From positions 1-64,000 of the forward strand of contig DATGQE010000102.1 in assembly GCA_035304345.1 (NCBI GenBank): 64,000 bases of DNA. Reading direction: 5' to 3'. Below are positions 56,635 through 64,000 of the stretch, in pieces; the first letter of the stretch is position 1, and each line of letters begins with the position of its first letter. The translations under genes were made by a program, and so were the position numbers. This stretch comes from IDS-8 sp035304345. Its GTDB lineage: Bacteria; Pseudomonadota; Gammaproteobacteria; Steroidobacterales; Woeseiaceae. A model generated the notes under the pieces. The model saw only the letters and a list, made by a program, of their open reading frames with translations, ran no database searches and was not told the origin of the DNA.

Positions 56635-57343
56635 GCGCGGACTGTGTCACCGTCGCGTCGTCATGGAAAGACCCCGCGTCCGTTTCCGCGCGCGGCTCAC
56701 CGGGATGGACGCGGAACCGGCAGGCGGCGCCGCCGCGCACCATGCATTCGACGTGCTCGATACCGGCGCCGAGCAGGGTCTCGAGCAGCGCGAGATCGAG
56801 CTCGCACACCTCGCGGTGCTCGCGCGCGAGGTCGTGATAGATGCAGTTGCGCGCGTCGATCAGCGGCAGCTCGCGGCCCGGGTCCGGCGCGCTGCGCGCC
56901 CGGTACCCCAGCTCGCTCATGATCGCCACGACCTCGTCGATGCGGCGCTCGGGCCCGCAACCTGCCACCCGGTGCCGGTTCTGCGCGCCGAGCCGCCGCC
57001 CGAGCTGGCGCATGGCCGCGGCCAGGCCGTCGCTGCCGAGGCGCTCGCGCAGGCCGGCGATGAGCAGGTCGGAGAACAGCGCGTACTGCTTCGGGAACAG
57101 GTGCTCGCCGCTCCCGGTCAGGCGCCAGGCGAAGCCGGGGCGGCCGCCCTGCGAGGCGCGCGGCGTCTTCTCGACGAAGCCGCCGGCGGCCAGCGCGGCG
57201 AGGTGCTGGTGCACCGCGCTCCTGCTGATGCCGAGGGCGTGCGCGAGCTCGTCGGCGCTCTGCCCGGCCTTGTGCTCGAGGAGCAGCGTGAGCAGCCGGC
57301 GCTGGCGCTCCCCGAGGCCGGCGATGGCGGGAGGGTTGTCCAT
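56621..57343 (-). CDS. SufR-like winged-helix regulator with Fe-S type cysteine cluster
   Basis: A 240-residue regulator. The N-terminal winged helix (about 10-75) reads SADELAHALGISRSAVHQHL with GGRPGFAWRLT in the wing. The C-terminal domain has Cys167, Cys180, Cys200 and Cys208 (C-x12-C-x19-C-x7-C) in a setting like that of SufR, the 4Fe-4S repressor of Fe-S assembly genes in cyanobacteria and actinobacteria. No suf genes are nearby; instead it heads the polyamine operon and diverges from two membrane-protein genes. Its promoter shares a palindrome with the divergent one, so autoregulation is likely. The start has no clear Shine-Dalgarno site. Confidence 0.75.
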   Translation of the reverse strand: MDNPPAIAGLGERQRRLLTLLLEHKAGQSADELAHALGISRSAVHQHLAALAAGGFVEKTPRASQGGRPGFAWRLTGSGEHLFPKQYALFSDLLIAGLRERLGSDGLAAAMRQLGRRLGAQNRHRVAGCGPERRIDEVVAIMSELGYRARSAPDPGRELPLIDARNCIYHDLAREHREVCELDLALLETLLGAGIEHVECMVRGGAACRFRVHPGEPRAETDAGSFHDDATVTQSAHEPE

Positions 57344-57376
57344 GGACGGGATGATAGCGGGCCGACCTTTATTTAG

Positions 57377-57422
57377 TTTATCAAGTTGTTTATTGACAAA
57401 GTCAACGGCGCCTGCCTAGACT
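57377..57422. promoter_or_regulatory. Divergent promoters sharing the palindrome TTGACAAAGTCAA
   Basis: The 13-bp palindrome at 57393-57405 supplies the -35 of both directions: TTGACA (57393-57398) with TAGACT (57417-57422, 18-bp spacer) rightward, and TTGACT (57405-57400) with GATAAA (57382-57377, 17-bp spacer) leftward. The surrounding 40 bp is AT-rich in an otherwise GC-rich sequence. A further GTTTATCAA/GTTTATTGA direct repeat overlaps it. A repressor bound at the palindrome would silence both operons. Confidence 0.65.
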
Positions 57423-57458
57423 CGCCCGCACGGCTCGAAGGCTTCCAAGGAGAACAAG

Positions 57459-57812
57459 ATGCTGACTGCCGCCGTGATCGTGTTCGCCGTCGCCGCCGTG
57501 GGCGGCGTCGTCCTCGCCCTCCACGTCCTCAAGGGCAAGCTCGCGCCCTGGGCCCTGTCCGTGCTGCATGCCGGGCTCGGTGCCGCGGGCATCGTGCTGC
57601 TCCTGCTTTTGCTCGCCGACGGCGGAGCCTCGCTGCTCGCCTGGGCGCTGGCGCTGTTCGTCGTGGCCGCCCTCGGAGGCTTCTGGCTCGCGTCCCGCCA
57701 CGCGAAAAAGGAGCTGCCGCCGAAGGGCGTGGTCGTGCTGCACGCCGTGCTCGCGGTCGGCGGTTTTGCGCTGCTGCTCGCGGCGTTCCTCGGCGCAGGC
57801 GCCGGGGCCTGA
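57459..57812 (+). CDS. Four-helix membrane protein of unknown function
   Basis: A 117-residue hydrophobic protein with four predicted helices (about 3-22, 30-52, 58-78 and 90-112). LHVLKGKLAPWALSVLHAGLG and the later KKELPPKGVVVLHAVLAVGG are two similar halves, each with a conserved Leu-His before a helix, suggesting an internal duplication. AAGGAGAACAAG precedes the ATG. It is divergent from the SufR-like regulator and followed directly by a DUF2231 gene. I know no function. Confidence 0.7.
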   Translation: MLTAAVIVFAVAAVGGVVLALHVLKGKLAPWALSVLHAGLGAAGIVLLLLLLADGGASLLAWALALFVVAALGGFWLASRHAKKELPPKGVVVLHAVLAVGGFALLLAAFLGAGAGA

Positions 57813-58261
57813 TGCCGCCGCTGGCCACGCGCCTCCACCCGCCTTTCCTGCACTTCCCGATCGCCTCCTGGACGGCAGGCACCGGGCTCGATCTCGCGCT
57901 GGCCGCCGGGCTCGGCCTGCCCGGGCCCGACGGTCATGCCCTCGCCCACGGCCTCCTGTGGGCGGGGGTGCTCAGCGCTTTGCCCACGGCCGCCGCGGGG
58001 CTCGTCGACTTCGCGCGCCTGCCCCGCTCCGTCCAGGACAGCCGTTTCCTCAAGCGGCACATGCTCGCGATGAGCGTGGCGTTCTTGCTGTACTTCGCCG
58101 CCGCCGCCTGGCGCCTCGAGGCCGGCGCGTTCGCCGCGCCGGCCGCGCCCGCGATGCTGCTCCTGGAGGCGGCCGGCCTCGCCGCGCTCGTCGCGGGCGG
58201 CCACTGGGGCGGCCGCGTGGTGTTCGACGAGCTCCCGCGCGCCGACCCTCCCGGGCCCTGA
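57812..58261 (+). CDS. DUF2231-like membrane protein
   Basis: A 149-residue protein with about four helices. The N-terminus ATRLHPPFLHFPIASWTAG contains the HPxxxHFPI motif of the DUF2231 family, whose paired histidines suggest heme or metal binding, and LVDFARLPRS is a second family motif. The ATG shares one base with the preceding stop (TGATG), so the two membrane proteins are probably made together. It is convergent with feoB, with only 3 bp between stops. Confidence 0.75.
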   Translation: MPPLATRLHPPFLHFPIASWTAGTGLDLALAAGLGLPGPDGHALAHGLLWAGVLSALPTAAAGLVDFARLPRSVQDSRFLKRHMLAMSVAFLLYFAAAAWRLEAGAFAAPAAPAMLLLEAAGLAALVAGGHWGGRVVFDELPRADPPGP

Positions 58262-58264
58262 GCG

Positions 58265-60448
58265 TCAGGCGCTCCCGAGCTGGTAGACGAAAAGCGCGCC
58301 CAGGTACCCCATCGCGGTCATGTAGGTCCACGCGAACACCGGCCAGCGCCAGCTGTTGGTCTCGCGCCGGATGACCGCGAGCGTCGCGGCACATTGCAGG
58401 CACCACGCGTAGAAGACCAGGAGCCCGCACACCATCGGCAGCGTGTACACGGGAGCGCCGTCCGGCCACGTCGCCGCGTGCAGGCGCCCGGACAACGTTT
58501 CGTCGCTCGCCTCGTCGCCGACGGCGTACACGGTGCCGAGGACGGCGATGACCACCTCGCGCGCGGGGAATCCGGCGATGACCGCCGCCGAGACCTTCCA
58601 GTCCCAGCCGAGCGGCCGGAATGCCGGCGCGACGAGCTTGCCCGCGCGGCCGAGCCAGCTCTGCTCGAGCTGCGCCGCGGCGGCCGCGTTCGCGAGGTCC
58701 GTGCGCGCGGCGTCCAGCGCCTCGCCCGTGAGCGTGGCTTCCGCCTGCGCCAGCGACGCGGCGAGCTCCGTCTCCACCGCTTCCGAGCGCGGGTAGTAGG
58801 CGAGCGCCCAGACGACGACCGCGACCGTGAAAATCACCGTCCCGGCGCGGCGCAGGAACACCCGGGCGCGCCCGAGGAGCTGGATCGCGACGGTGCGCAG
58901 GTTCGGGCGCCGGAACTCCGGCAGCATGAGCGCGAACGGCGGCTTCGGCCCGCGCAGCGCGGTCTTGCGCATGAGGAGCGCCGTCAGCACGCCGGCGACG
59001 ATGCCGAGCAGGTACAGGCCGAACAGGACGAGGCCCTGCAGGTTGAACCACCCGACCGCGGTCGCCGGCACGAACGCGGCAATCAGCAGCGCGTAGACCG
59101 GCAGCCTCGCCGAGCACGTCATGAACGGCGCGGCGAGGATCGTCGCGATGCGATCGCGCCGGTTCGGGATCACGCGCGTCGCCATGATGCCGGGCACCGC
59201 GCACGCGAAGCTCGAGATCATCGGGATGATCGACTGGCCGGAGAGACCGACCGAGCGCATCACCCGGTCCATGAGGTAAGCCGCCCGCGCGAGGTAGCCC
59301 GAGTCCTCGAGCACGATGATGAACAGGAACAGGATCATGATCTGCGGCAGGAAGACGACCACGCTGCCGACGCCTGCCACCACGCCGTCCGCGAGCAGGC
59401 TCGTGAGCGCCCCGGGCGGCAGCGTCGCCGTGAGCCAGGCGCCGGTCGCCGCCGTCGCCGCGTCGATCGCATCCATGAGCGGCGTGGCCCAGGCGAACAC
59501 CGCCTGGAACACGACCGCCATCACGACGAACAGGCCGATCGTGCCCGGAACCGGGCGGTTCAGCCACGCCGCGATGCGCGCGCCCCAGGTGCGGTAGCGG
59601 GGAGTGCCGCTCTGCACGTCGGCGAGCACGCCGCGGACCCACGTGTAGCGCCGCTGCGCCTCCTCCGCGAGCGGCGGGTAGCCGTTGAACAGCCGTGCAC
59701 GAGCCGCCCGCATCGCCGCGGCAAACCCCTCGTCGCCCGCAAGCGCCACGGCCGGCCCGTCCACGCCGTCGATCAGGGCACGCTCGATCTCGACCGGCTG
59801 CAGCGCGGCGGCACGCGTTGCCAGCGCGCGCGCCGCTTCCCGCAGCTCCGGCCAGAACGGCGCCACGCTCGGCGCCGGCGCCGCCGGCAGCGCCGCCAGC
59901 GCCCGCCGGAGCGCCTGCACCCCGTGCCCCGTGGTGGCGACGACCGGGCACACGGTCGCACCGCCGAGGTGGGCGGACAGCTTCTCCACGTCGACGGACA
60001 GGCCGGCGGCCTGCGCCGCATCGCTCATCGTGAGCGCGACGACGACGGGAAGGCCGAGCTCCACGAGCTGGCCGACGAGGAACAGGCCCTGGTAGAGATT
60101 GTTCATCGCCACCACGGCGAGGATGCCGGCCGGCTTGCGCACGCCGGGCATGCGCCCCATCACGACGTCGACCGCGATGCGCTCCTCCAGCGAGTGTGCC
60201 GACAGCGAGAACGTGCCCGGCAGGTCGACGAGCTCGAGCGCGACGTCGCCGAGCCTCGCGATGCCGACGTGCTTCTCGACGGTGACGCCGGGGTAATTGG
60301 CGGTGCTCTGCCGCAGGCCGGTCAACCGGTTGAACAGCGTGCTCTTGCCGGAGTTCGGGTTGCCGACGACCGCGATGGTGGCACGCGGATGCTGCCGGAC
60401 CGCAATACGCTCGACGGGGATGCCGACGGTGCGGGTGTCAGCCACCAT
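58265..60448 (-). CDS. feoB: Ferrous iron transporter FeoB
   Basis: A roughly 727-residue inner-membrane Fe(II) transporter with an N-terminal GTPase. G1 is GNPNSGKST, G2 lies in NYPGVTVEKHVG, and G3 is LVDLPGTFSLS. The position of G4, normally NxxD, reads TMSD. The membrane part has the Gate motifs around FLPQIMILFLFIIVLEDSGY and a second SSFACAVPGIMATR. Start choices are the ATG at 60448, overlapping feoA by 11 bp, or a TTG at 60457. It is cotranscribed with feoA under a Fur box; there is no feoC-like gene. Confidence 0.95.
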   Translation of the reverse strand: MVADTRTVGIPVERIAVRQHPRATIAVVGNPNSGKSTLFNRLTGLRQSTANYPGVTVEKHVGIARLGDVALELVDLPGTFSLSAHSLEERIAVDVVMGRMPGVRKPAGILAVVAMNNLYQGLFLVGQLVELGLPVVVALTMSDAAQAAGLSVDVEKLSAHLGGATVCPVVATTGHGVQALRRALAALPAAPAPSVAPFWPELREAARALATRAAALQPVEIERALIDGVDGPAVALAGDEGFAAAMRAARARLFNGYPPLAEEAQRRYTWVRGVLADVQSGTPRYRTWGARIAAWLNRPVPGTIGLFVVMAVVFQAVFAWATPLMDAIDAATAATGAWLTATLPPGALTSLLADGVVAGVGSVVVFLPQIMILFLFIIVLEDSGYLARAAYLMDRVMRSVGLSGQSIIPMISSFACAVPGIMATRVIPNRRDRIATILAAPFMTCSARLPVYALLIAAFVPATAVGWFNLQGLVLFGLYLLGIVAGVLTALLMRKTALRGPKPPFALMLPEFRRPNLRTVAIQLLGRARVFLRRAGTVIFTVAVVVWALAYYPRSEAVETELAASLAQAEATLTGEALDAARTDLANAAAAAQLEQSWLGRAGKLVAPAFRPLGWDWKVSAAVIAGFPAREVVIAVLGTVYAVGDEASDETLSGRLHAATWPDGAPVYTLPMVCGLLVFYAWCLQCAATLAVIRRETNSWRWPVFAWTYMTAMGYLGALFVYQLGSA

Positions 60449-60689
60449 CGGCGGCAACGATCACGAAGTGTCGGGCCTGTTCGCGACGCAGCGAGATGCC
60501 GTTGCCGAAGAGGCGAAACTCCAGCGGATCCCCCCCGATCGCGGCCCCGGTCGCCTCCACCTCCGCGCCGGCCACGAGCCCCAGCACCATGAGCCGCTGC
60601 ACGGCGGGATCGGCGGGGTCGACGGCCGTGATCACGGCTTTCTGGCCACGCCGCAGGGTGTCGAGGGTGAGACGGGAAGGTGCTTTCAC
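60438..60689 (-). CDS. feoA: Ferrous iron transport protein FeoA
   Basis: An 83-residue SH3-like protein that assists FeoB. TLDTLRRGQKAVITAVD, QRLMVLGLVAGAEVEATG and NGISLRREQARHFVI are the expected strands. The start is a GTG at 60689 without an obvious Shine-Dalgarno site. The gene overlaps feoB and lies about 36 bp after the Fur-box promoter. Confidence 0.92.
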   Translation of the reverse strand: MKAPSRLTLDTLRRGQKAVITAVDPADPAVQRLMVLGLVAGAEVEATGAAIGGDPLEFRLFGNGISLRREQARHFVIVAADGG

Positions 60690-60724
60690 CGGTGCCGGTT
60701 GACGGAGTCCGTCCGCGATCTGCC

Positions 60725-60743
60725 AATGATAATGATTCTCATT
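60725..60743. promoter_or_regulatory. Fur box upstream of feoAB
   Basis: AATGATAATGATTCTCATT resembles the Fur consensus; in the best register 14 of 19 positions agree with GATAATGATAATCATTATC. It covers the -10 and most of the spacer of the feoAB promoter, so iron-loaded Fur should repress the operon. Confidence 0.8.
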
Positions 60744-60754
60744 CCGCCCCTCAA
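60726..60754 (-). promoter_or_regulatory. feoAB promoter
   Basis: On the minus strand TTGAGG (60754-60749), 17 bp, TATCAT (60731-60726). The predicted start is about 60719, some 30 nt before the feoA GTG. Confidence 0.6.
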
Positions 60755-60953
60755 GGGTGCCGGGGCCGTCCCGCGGGCGGCCTCCCGCTCGCCGCTCGTG
60801 ACCGCCTCCTCGACCGGGCCCGCCGCCCGCATCCGTATGACGAAAACGGCATATGCCCCGGCCTTCTTCGTCTAAGCGCGCGCCATCCGGTCGCGCGACC
60901 GCGTGCTAAGATCGCGTGCACAAAAAACGACCACGTCAACAACGAGGCACATC

Positions 60954-61613
60954 ATGACGCTCAGAATCAATTCCGAGGCACCGAACTTCCAGGCGGATAC
61001 CACGGAAGGCAGGATCGATTTCCACGAGTGGATCGGTGATGGTTGGGCCGTGTTGTTCTCGCATCCGAAGGATTTCACGCCCGTTTGCACCACCGAGCTC
61101 GGCTACATGGCAGGGCTCAAGGACGAGTTCGCGAAGCGCAACTGCAAGATCATCGGCCTGTCCGTCGACCCGGTGGAAAGCCACAAGGGCTGGCTCAAGG
61201 ACATCGAGGACGTGCAGGGCAACCCGGTCAACTACCCGCTGATCGGCGATCCGAAGCTCGAGGTCGCGAAGCTCTACGACATGCTGCCCGAGGATGCGGG
61301 CGACACCGCCGACGGACGCACGCCGGTGGACAACGCCACGGTGCGCTCCGTGTTCCTCATCGGGCCGGACAAGAAGATCAAGGCGATGCTCATTTACCCG
61401 ATGAGCTCGGGACGCAATTTCGACGAGATCCTGCGCCTGCTCGACTCGCTGCAGCTCACGGCGAAGCACCAGGTCGCCACCCCGGTGAACTGGCGCCCGG
61501 GCGACGACGTCATCATCGCACCGTCCGTGCCCGACGACGTCGCGCGCGAGAAGTACCCGTCAGGCTGGAAGTCTCCGAAGCCTTACATTCGCTACGTGCC
61601 GCAGCCGAAGTAA
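60954..61613 (+). CDS. 1-Cys peroxiredoxin (Prx6 type)
   Basis: A 219-residue thiol peroxidase reducing hydrogen peroxide and organic peroxides. The peroxidatic Cys45 is in DFTPVCTTELGYM, and the Prx6-type C-terminal domain ends with KPYIRYVPQPK. No resolving cysteine in the 2-Cys position is seen. The ATG at 60954 has GAGG upstream; the open frame to 60903 is not needed. It is divergent from feoAB, whose Fur-controlled promoter shares the intergenic region, so iron uptake and peroxide defence lie back to back. A TAAGAT at 60907-60912 may be its -10. Confidence 0.9.
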   Translation: MTLRINSEAPNFQADTTEGRIDFHEWIGDGWAVLFSHPKDFTPVCTTELGYMAGLKDEFAKRNCKIIGLSVDPVESHKGWLKDIEDVQGNPVNYPLIGDPKLEVAKLYDMLPEDAGDTADGRTPVDNATVRSVFLIGPDKKIKAMLIYPMSSGRNFDEILRLLDSLQLTAKHQVATPVNWRPGDDVIIAPSVPDDVAREKYPSGWKSPKPYIRYVPQPK

Positions 61614-61635
61614 GCGCACCGGACACGACGGCGCC

Positions 61636-62622
61636 TTGAAATACTACCGGGACTTCGTCGACGCGGTCGGCAACACCCCGCTCATCCGGCTCAGGGGCCC
61701 GAGCGAGGAAACCGGCTGTGAGATCCTCGGCAAGGCGGAATTCCTGAACCCGAGCGGCTCGGTCAAGGACCGGGCCGCGAAGTTCATCGTGCTCGCCGCG
61801 GAGGAGAGCGGCGCGCTCCGCCCGGGCGGCACCGTCATCGAGGGCACGGCCGGCAACACCGGCATCGGGCTCGCGCACGTGTGCAATGCGCGCGGCTATC
61901 GCTGCATCATCGTCATTCCCGAGACGCAGTCACCCGAGAAGCTCGACCTCCTGCGCGCACTCGGCGCGGAGGTCCGGCCGGTGCCGGCGGTACCGTACAA
62001 GGATCCGAACAACTTCCAGAAGATCGCCGGGCGCCTCGCCGAGGAGACCGAGAACGCGATCTGGGCGAACCAGTTCGACAACCTCGCGAACCGCGAAGCG
62101 CACATTCGCACGACCGGTCCCGAAATCTGGCGCGACACCGGCGGCCGGATCGACGCGTTCGTGTCGACATCGGGCACCGGCGGCACGCTCGCGGGCACCT
62201 CCCTGTACCTGAAGTCGAAGAAGCCCGACGTGCTCACTGTGCTCGCGGACCCGACCGGCACGGCGACCTGGCACTACGTCAAGCACGGGGAGCCCAAGGT
62301 CGTGGGCGGACCGTCCATCTCGGAAGGCATCGGCAGCACGCGCATCACCGCCAACTTCGACGGTGCGCCCATCGACGACGCGGAGATGATCCCGGACCAG
62401 GAGTGCGTCGACACCGTCTACCGGTTGCTGTACCGGGAGGGCCTGTTCCTCGGCAGCTCTTCGGGCATCAACGTCGCCGCCGCGATCCGCGTCGCGAAGC
62501 GGCTCGGCCCCGGGCACGTGGTGGTCACGGTGCTCTGCGACGGCGGCGGCCGCTACCAGTCGCGGCTGTTCAACCGCCGCTGGCTCGAGGAGAAAGGGCT
62601 CCACGCGCCCAGCCCGCCGTAG
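61636..62622 (+). CDS. Cysteine synthase-like PLP enzyme
   Basis: A 328-residue fold-type II PLP enzyme of the O-acetylserine sulfhydrylase/cystathionine beta-synthase group. The PLP lysine is in LNPSGSVKDRAAKF, GTAGNTGIGLAHVCNARGY binds substrate and TSGTGGTLAGT the phosphate. WANQFDNLANREAH is characteristic of a subgroup related to the fungal cysteine-synthase-like proteins, so the annotation cysteine synthase A is reasonable but O-phosphoserine or another acceptor is possible. The start is a TTG at 61636, 22 bp after the peroxiredoxin stop, with no clear ribosome binding site. Confidence 0.85.
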   Translation: MKYYRDFVDAVGNTPLIRLRGPSEETGCEILGKAEFLNPSGSVKDRAAKFIVLAAEESGALRPGGTVIEGTAGNTGIGLAHVCNARGYRCIIVIPETQSPEKLDLLRALGAEVRPVPAVPYKDPNNFQKIAGRLAEETENAIWANQFDNLANREAHIRTTGPEIWRDTGGRIDAFVSTSGTGGTLAGTSLYLKSKKPDVLTVLADPTGTATWHYVKHGEPKVVGGPSISEGIGSTRITANFDGAPIDDAEMIPDQECVDTVYRLLYREGLFLGSSSGINVAAAIRVAKRLGPGHVVVTVLCDGGGRYQSRLFNRRWLEEKGLHAPSPP

Positions 62623-62750
62623 CGCTTCCGCTGCCCCGGCCGGGCGTCCCGGCGCCCCGGCGGACAGCGAGCGGGAGAAGCCCGCGAAACGGCGGCGCCC
62701 GTCGCCGGTGCGGGTATCATCACCCTACCCCCGTTCTTCGTGCGACGTGC

Positions 62751-64000
62751 GTGCTCCCCAACCTCGCCCTGGACCGCCTCGCGCCCGGATCCCTGACGAT
62801 CCGACTTGCCGCGACTGCGGCCTTCATCTGGCTGTCGATCGTGGTCGCCGTCGTGTTCCTGCTGCTGCGCGAGCGCGAGGCGACCCTGGAACGGGAGAGC
62901 CGCAACCTGTCAGCGCTGGCGCTGGCACTCGAGGCGCACACCGCGAGGACGTTCCAGGCGGTCGACCTGACGCTCGCCGGCGCGGTCGATGCCATGCGAC
63001 TCGCCGACAACCTGCCCCCTCACGACCCGGAGTTCCAGGAGGCACTGGAGCGCCGCCTCGAGTTTCTCACGCCCTACGTGCGGGCAATCTTCATCATCGA
63101 CGCCACCGGGAGGGTGATTCACGACACGCGCTATCCGGACGGGCCGGCGCTCACACCCGCCGGCGACAGCTACTTCCTGGCCCACCGGCGCAACCCGGCG
63201 CTCGTCTCCCGGATCGGCCCGCCGGTGGCGGACCATCCCGGCCTTGGCTGGTTCGTGCCGGTCACGCGCCGGGTGCAGCAGGGCGCGGAGTTCGGCGGCG
63301 TCGCCGTCGCCGCGGTCCAGCCGCTCTACTTCGAGACGCTCTTCCGGCGCATGGGCCTCGGCCGGAAGGACGTCATCTCGCTCTACCACGTGAACGGCGA
63401 CCTCATCTCCCGCTTTCCGGACGCCGGCCGCTCGGCCGGCCGCTCGTTCGCGGACTCCGCCCTGTTCGCCATCTGGCTCCCGCAGGGCAGCTCGGGCACC
63501 TTCGTCACCGATGCGCCGGCCGGGCAGCGCGAGCTCGTCGCGTGGCGCGAGGTGGAAGGACAGCCGCTCGTGGTGTCGGTGGCGGAGAACTTGAGCACGG
63601 TGCTCGCACCGTGGCGCGCCATCGTGGCCGGCGCCACCGTCGGGCTGGCATCGCTGCTCGCCGTGCTGACCCTGCTGGTGCTGCGGTTCAGCCGCCAGCA
63701 GCGGATCCGTGAACGCGCTTACGAGCAGGCGGCGAGCGCCGAACGCATGCAGGCCTTAGGCCACCTGACGAGCGGGATCGCGCACGACTTCAACAACCTG
63801 CTCGGCATCGTCTCCACCAGCCTCGGCGTGCTGTCGCACGAAGAGGCGGATACCGCGGCGCGGCGTCATTCCCTGGCCGCGGCCGAGCGCGCCGTCCGCC
63901 GCGGCGCGGAGCTGATACGCCGCCTGGCGACGTTCGCGCGCAGCCGCCCGATGGAGCTCAAGACCGCCAGCCTGAACGACTGCATAGAGTCGTCGCGCGA
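62751..64000 (+). CDS. Membrane sensor histidine kinase (3' end outside window)
   Basis: The real frame starts at the GTG at 62751 (VLPNLALDRLAPGSL) and stays open to the edge. A transmembrane helix (about 24-44), an extracytoplasmic PDC/dCache-like sensor of about 240 residues (FIIDATGRVIHDTRY, GWFVPVTRRV) and a second helix (about 290-312) precede the dimerisation domain; the phospho-histidine is residue 345 in SGIAHDFNNLLGIVS. The ATPase domain lies outside. The HDFNN type often carries a C-terminal receiver, which cannot be seen. An arginine-rich frame from 62708 over the same bases is a shadow. Confidence 0.85.
   Translation, partial: MLPNLALDRLAPGSLTIRLAATAAFIWLSIVVAVVFLLLREREATLERESRNLSALALALEAHTARTFQAVDLTLAGAVDAMRLADNLPPHDPEFQEALERRLEFLTPYVRAIFIIDATGRVIHDTRYPDGPALTPAGDSYFLAHRRNPALVSRIGPPVADHPGLGWFVPVTRRVQQGAEFGGVAVAAVQPLYFETLFRRMGLGRKDVISLYHVNGDLISRFPDAGRSAGRSFADSALFAIWLPQGSSGTFVTDAPAGQRELVAWREVEGQPLVVSVAENLSTVLAPWRAIVAGATVGLASLLAVLTLLVLRFSRQQRIRERAYEQAASAERMQALGHLTSGIAHDFNNLLGIVSTSLGVLSHEEADTAARRHSLAAAERAVRRGAELIRRLATFARSRPMELKTASLNDCIESSR

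Noticed and set aside
62708..63712. A 334-codon Arg-rich frame at the right edge
   Set aside because: The frame starting at 62751 has two membrane helices, a sensor domain and an HDFNN kinase motif, so this one is a shadow.

Overview
The window is very GC-rich (roughly 70 percent by eye) and densely packed, with many genes joined by ATGA, GTGA or TTGA start/stop overlaps. The gene content (aceK, feoAB, speA/aguA/aguB, a MexE/MexF/OprM-type efflux operon, PBP1b, RpoN- and Fur-type sites) points to a chromosomal segment of a proteobacterium, most likely a gammaproteobacterium of a high-GC lineage. This is inferred from gene families only. I saw no rRNA, tRNA, insertion sequence, phage gene or CRISPR array.

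Layout: 1-1043 is the 5' part of a GH31 alpha-xylosidase-like lipoprotein whose true frame starts at a GTG. 1383-3188 is a GAF-GGDEF diguanylate cyclase. 3262-4497 is alaC, divergent from the NAD-salvage pair pncA-pncB (4634-6555), which is followed by a small Rho-N-like protein and an ABC exporter (to 8694). 8970-19205 is a ten-gene surface-glycan cluster behind a sigma-54-like promoter: three nucleotide-sugar epimerases, an MDR and a Gfo/Idh oxidoreductase, a GT4 glycosyltransferase, three tandem CgeB-like glycosyltransferases and a methyltransferase. 19390-20538 holds an SRPBCC protein and a UdgX-type uracil-DNA glycosylase. 20705-24573 is an SDR gene plus gnd-zwf-pgl (oxidative pentose phosphate pathway). 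24678-27509 is proB-proA plus a VOC protein.

27550-32683 is a two-component/c-di-GMP block: EAL response regulator, CHASE8-like histidine kinase, Rcp1-like receiver and hybrid kinase. 32892-36547 holds aceK, a rhomboid protease and an AI-2E-family permease. 36653-38340 is a YadG/YadH-type ABC-2 pair, with an unlisted 33-residue membrane peptide just upstream. 38634-44571 is a tripartite RND efflux operon controlled by a divergent TetR gene with two palindromic operators. 45521-51480 contains a small conserved protein, a TPR lipoprotein, PBP1b, a small lipoprotein and a CadC-like winged-helix/TPR protein with a probable 3' frameshift.

51609-57343 is a polyamine operon that would convert arginine to agmatine (SpeA), N-carbamoylputrescine (AguA) and putrescine (AguB). 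It also encodes a deoxyhypusine-synthase-like enzyme with altered active-site positions, has an attenuator-like leader in front of that gene, and begins with a SufR-like Cys-rich regulator. The regulator is divergent from two small membrane proteins, and the two promoters share one palindrome. 58265-60689 is feoAB under a Fur box. The window ends with a 1-Cys peroxiredoxin, a cysteine-synthase-like enzyme and the start of a sensor kinase.

The best candidates for something undescribed are the sigma-54-driven glycan cluster with its triplicated CgeB-like transferases, and the regulator/polyamine/DHS-like operon with its putative attenuator.
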